A DNA stretch of 64,000 nt, taken from assembly GCF_001028135.1 (NCBI RefSeq), contig NZ_LDNM01000028.1, positions 1 to 64,000 of the forward strand, read 5' to 3'. A model generated the notes under the pieces. The model was not told the origin of the DNA. It made no database searches and saw nothing but the letters and a program-made list of their open reading frames with translations. Position numbers and translations under genes: made by a program. Positions 62,242-64,000 of this stretch are shown here, piece after piece; within the stretch, counting starts at the first letter, position 1, and each line of letters opens with the position of its first letter. This stretch comes from Xenorhabdus griffiniae. GTDB taxonomy: Bacteria; Pseudomonadota; Gammaproteobacteria; Enterobacterales; Enterobacteriaceae.

Positions 62242-63009
62242 TCAATAATAAAGATAAAAATCCGTTATTAACTGACGAAAGTCGTCTGAATATGTGTCAT
62301 CTGAGGAACGAATCGTTAATTCACTCACTTGGATGTCCTGTTCTTGCCGTGACAAACCCAATAATAAACGATGCAACGGCTTATCTTGCCTGTCACGAAC
62401 ATTGACGCGGAAATGGGTAAACCACCCCAAATCTGACGCCATTTTTTCAAATTGTTCACCAATTTCATAAGGGAGTACCAGACAAAATAACCCTGTCGGC
62501 GTAAGCAATGACCGTACACACGCCAATAACCCCTGATGCGTCAATGACTCCGTATAACGCGCCTGATTGCGAGCTTTGTTTCGACATGCAATAGCAGGCT
62601 CAAAGTAGGGAGGATTGCTAACAATCAAATCGTATTGCGCGTTAATTTTCCGCAACGCATTTTGTTGCATATGTTGTCGCACGAAACCGTGAATATCCTG
62701 CTGATATACCGTAATGCGGGAAGGCCACGGTGATTGCTGTACATTATCCACAGCCTGCATTGCAGCAAGGCCATCCAGCTCCACCGCATCAATAAAGGTA
62801 TCTTCTTTTGTACGTTGGGCTATCATCAACGCAATCAAACCACTGCCACATCCAATATCCAGACATCTTTTCCTGTTATATACTGGTGCCCAGGCGCCCA
62901 ACAACACACCATCCGTCCCGACTTTCATCGCACATTTATCATGTCCAACAAAAAACTGTTTAAATGTAAAACCACCGCGGCGAAAAGCGGGTTTCTGTAT
63001 CGATGCCAT
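62242..63009 (-). CDS. trmN6: tRNA1(Val) (adenine37-N6)-methyltransferase
   Basis: TrmN6 (YfiC) methylates A37 of tRNA-Val(1). The 255-residue class I methyltransferase has the SAM-binding motif LDIGCGSGLIALM (about 48-60) and the adenine-N6 motif SNPPYFEP (about 130). Length is close to E. coli (245). Its usual neighbour srmB is absent; prophage-like genes follow instead. Confidence 0.95.
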   Translation of the reverse strand: MASIQKPAFRRGGFTFKQFFVGHDKCAMKVGTDGVLLGAWAPVYNRKRCLDIGCGSGLIALMIAQRTKEDTFIDAVELDGLAAMQAVDNVQQSPWPSRITVYQQDIHGFVRQHMQQNALRKINAQYDLIVSNPPYFEPAIACRNKARNQARYTESLTHQGLLACVRSLLTPTGLFCLVLPYEIGEQFEKMASDLGWFTHFRVNVRDRQDKPLHRLLLGLSRQEQDIQVSELTIRSSDDTYSDDFRQLITDFYLYY

Positions 63010-63167
63010 AACCTATTCTGCTGAAATTAGAATTTCTCATAGCATAAATCTTATGGACGATGGATAAAAGTAACCTGCCTATTGGATGCTTTTATAGGAT
63101 GAAGAATACGACTAACCTGTTTATAATCGCTGTCATTATTTTATTAATCAATAATATATATAACACA

Positions 63168-63201
63168 GGGGTGCTATTGGGGTGCTGATACTATAGCACC
63201 C
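63168..63201. repeat. Direct and inverted GGGTGCTAT repeats at the island edge
   Basis: GGGGTGCT occurs twice (63168-63175, 63179-63186), and GGGTGCTAT (63169-63177) is inverted as ATAGCACCC (63193-63201). It lies between trmN6 and the PrtN-type gene. Such motifs can be attachment or excisionase-binding sites, but no integrase or second copy is visible here. Confidence 0.45.
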
Positions 63202-63227
63202 ATATAGTTTTGACGGGTTTTTCTAGC

Positions 63228-63494
63228 TTATTTTTTAGCCTGCATTCTTTCCACTTCTTTTACGGCCAGCTCTCTTTGTTCGTCAATGTATGCAGCCAGA
63301 TCATTCACATGAACGATTCTCGGTGATTTTTGACTGTCAGTTAATTTGTATGTAGGAATATTCAGCTTTCCTTCATTTGCTTTGCGTTCCGCAGTTCCGG
63401 GACTCATTTTGAGGTATCTTTCTGCTATGGCCGACAAAGGAATTTGCGAAGTTTCAAATTCCGCCATTAACAAGAACGTCGTGTTCATCTTCAT
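63228..63494 (-). CDS. PrtN-type pyocin/prophage activator
   Basis: An 88-residue protein matching the pyocin activator PrtN family: an FLLMAEFETSQIPLSAIAERYL start and a helix-turn-helix with a Lys/Arg-rich middle, then IVHVNDLAAYIDEQREL. In Pseudomonas PrtN switches on pyocin genes after RecA activation; in enteric prophages similar proteins sit at integration edges and may act as AlpA/Xis-like factors. AAAGGAG precedes the start by 7 bases. Its start overlaps the stop of the preceding 37-codon frame (ATGA). Confidence 0.8.
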   Translation of the reverse strand: MKMNTTFLLMAEFETSQIPLSAIAERYLKMSPGTAERKANEGKLNIPTYKLTDSQKSPRIVHVNDLAAYIDEQRELAVKEVERMQAKK

Positions 63495-63604
63495 TTCTCA
63501 ACTCCTTTCCGGTATCCTGCCTGCCAGATTGCATCGGTGATATCAGCCGGATCGCCCCATACTGAGGCGATGATTTGTGTGAGGTGTAGGTCAATTGTTG
63601 TCAT
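63491..63604 (-). CDS. Small overlapping ORF in the prophage cassette (37 aa)
   Basis: From ATG 63604 to TGA 63491, a 37-residue frame (MTTIDLHLTQIIASVWGDPA...) has GGAGAGG upstream and overlaps its neighbours: 14 bases into the preceding gene's end, and ATGA with the PrtN-type start. The overlaps on both sides suggest a real, translationally coupled gene. I do not recognise a family. Confidence 0.55.
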   Translation of the reverse strand: MTTIDLHLTQIIASVWGDPADITDAIWQAGYRKGVEK

Positions 63605-63971
63605 CGCTTGCCGCCTCTCCTTTTGAACACCAAAGTAAAACTTGCTCTACAAAATGCTTGATGTGCCGTCCGTGATAACCTTCGTCAACATGAAACAGAA
63701 TTGACTTAACAAATTCACTGATATTGTCTATAGCCTCTTTAAAAGCCTGGTTTTCACGTCGTTCTTTTTCTAATGCCTGAGCGGTATAGAACAAAACATG
63801 AAGAGGCAGTTTATCCATGTCGTCATCGCTTAGCGGTTCATTTAGATCAGCCACAACCGCTTTTTTCATGTCACGCCAATCATTAGAGCCATCGGTAACT
63901 GCGACGGTTAGGCTGTCTGCATGACTCTCATGGATATTAACCAGAATAACGGGGTTTTTAATTTTGCTCAT
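63591..63971 (-). CDS. Uncharacterised prophage-type protein (126 aa)
   Basis: The 126-residue product has no motif I recognise: an N-terminal beta-like part (NPVILVNIHESHADSLTVAV), then helical segments (LFYTAQALEKERRENQAFKEAI) and an acidic end (SKGEAASDDNN). Context suggests an early-region phage gene. It is followed by the overlapping 37-aa frame and the PrtN-type gene on the same strand. The rest of the island continues beyond the window. Confidence 0.6.
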   Translation of the reverse strand: MSKIKNPVILVNIHESHADSLTVAVTDGSNDWRDMKKAVVADLNEPLSDDDMDKLPLHVLFYTAQALEKERRENQAFKEAIDNISEFVKSILFHVDEGYHGRHIKHFVEQVLLWCSKGEAASDDNN

Positions 63972-64000
63972 GACCGCTTTCCTCCAAATGCATCACAAAC

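Noticed and set aside
63010-63227. tRNA gene as integration site at the island edge
   Set aside because: I found no cloverleaf-like sequence or CCA end between trmN6 and the PrtN-type gene.

Overview
The window is chromosomal DNA of an insect-associated enterobacterium, most likely Xenorhabdus (or the closely related Photorhabdus). This is inferred from three things: near-E. coli core proteins with moderate to low GC, a pair of protealysin/PrtS-type M4 metalloproteases, and a family of palindromic intergenic repeats. I made no database comparison, so the genus is an inference.

Layout. 1-730: acetyltransferase ypeA and an intergenic palindromic repeat. 729-1649: hemF. 1.8-5.0 kb: accessory block with two complete thermolysin-family proteases and a third unit that keeps only the propeptide, its leader holding a run of CATAA pentanucleotides. 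5.0-14.5 kb (minus strand): der-bamB-yfgM-hisS-ispG-rodZ-pilW-rlmN-ndk. 14.7-24.3 kb: pbpC with the giant alpha-2-macroglobulin lipoprotein yfhM, a shortened sseB, and pepB. 24.5-30.2 kb: complete Fe-S assembly operon iscRSUA-hscBA-fdx-iscX under an IscR-type operator. 30.4-36.3 kb: trmJ / suhB / hcaT / glyA / hmp with recognisable Nus boxA, PurR and NsrR sites. 36.3-48.1 kb: loiP, glnB-nadE, glrK-qseG-glrR, the small RNA GlmY with its sigma54 promoter and three GlrR operators, and purL with a PurR box. 48.2-52.5 kb: mltF, tadA, an AlkA-like glycosylase, an orphan membrane protein and the ferredoxin yfhL. 52.5-62.0 kb: the sigma-E/lepA/rnc block acpS-pdxJ-recO-era-rnc-lepB-lepA-rseC-rseB-rseA-rpoE. 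62.2-64 kb: trmN6, then the edge of a prophage-like island with a PrtN-type activator.

How the parts work together. Most of the window follows the enterobacterial order around E. coli minute 55-58, with losses and insertions: amiA is not beside hemF, nadB is absent between rpoE and trmN6, and sseB and pilW are shortened. Regulatory wiring is well preserved: the GlrK/GlrR two-component genes lie beside their expected target glmY, IscR beside the isc promoter, NsrR beside hmp, PurR beside glyA and purL, and sigma-E beside its own gene.

The most interesting region is 1.8-5.0 kb. The third unit repeats the promoter, ribosome-binding site, propeptide and terminator of the first protease unit but has no catalytic domain. 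It could encode a free propeptide acting in trans on the neighbouring proteases, with a hypermutable repeat in its leader.
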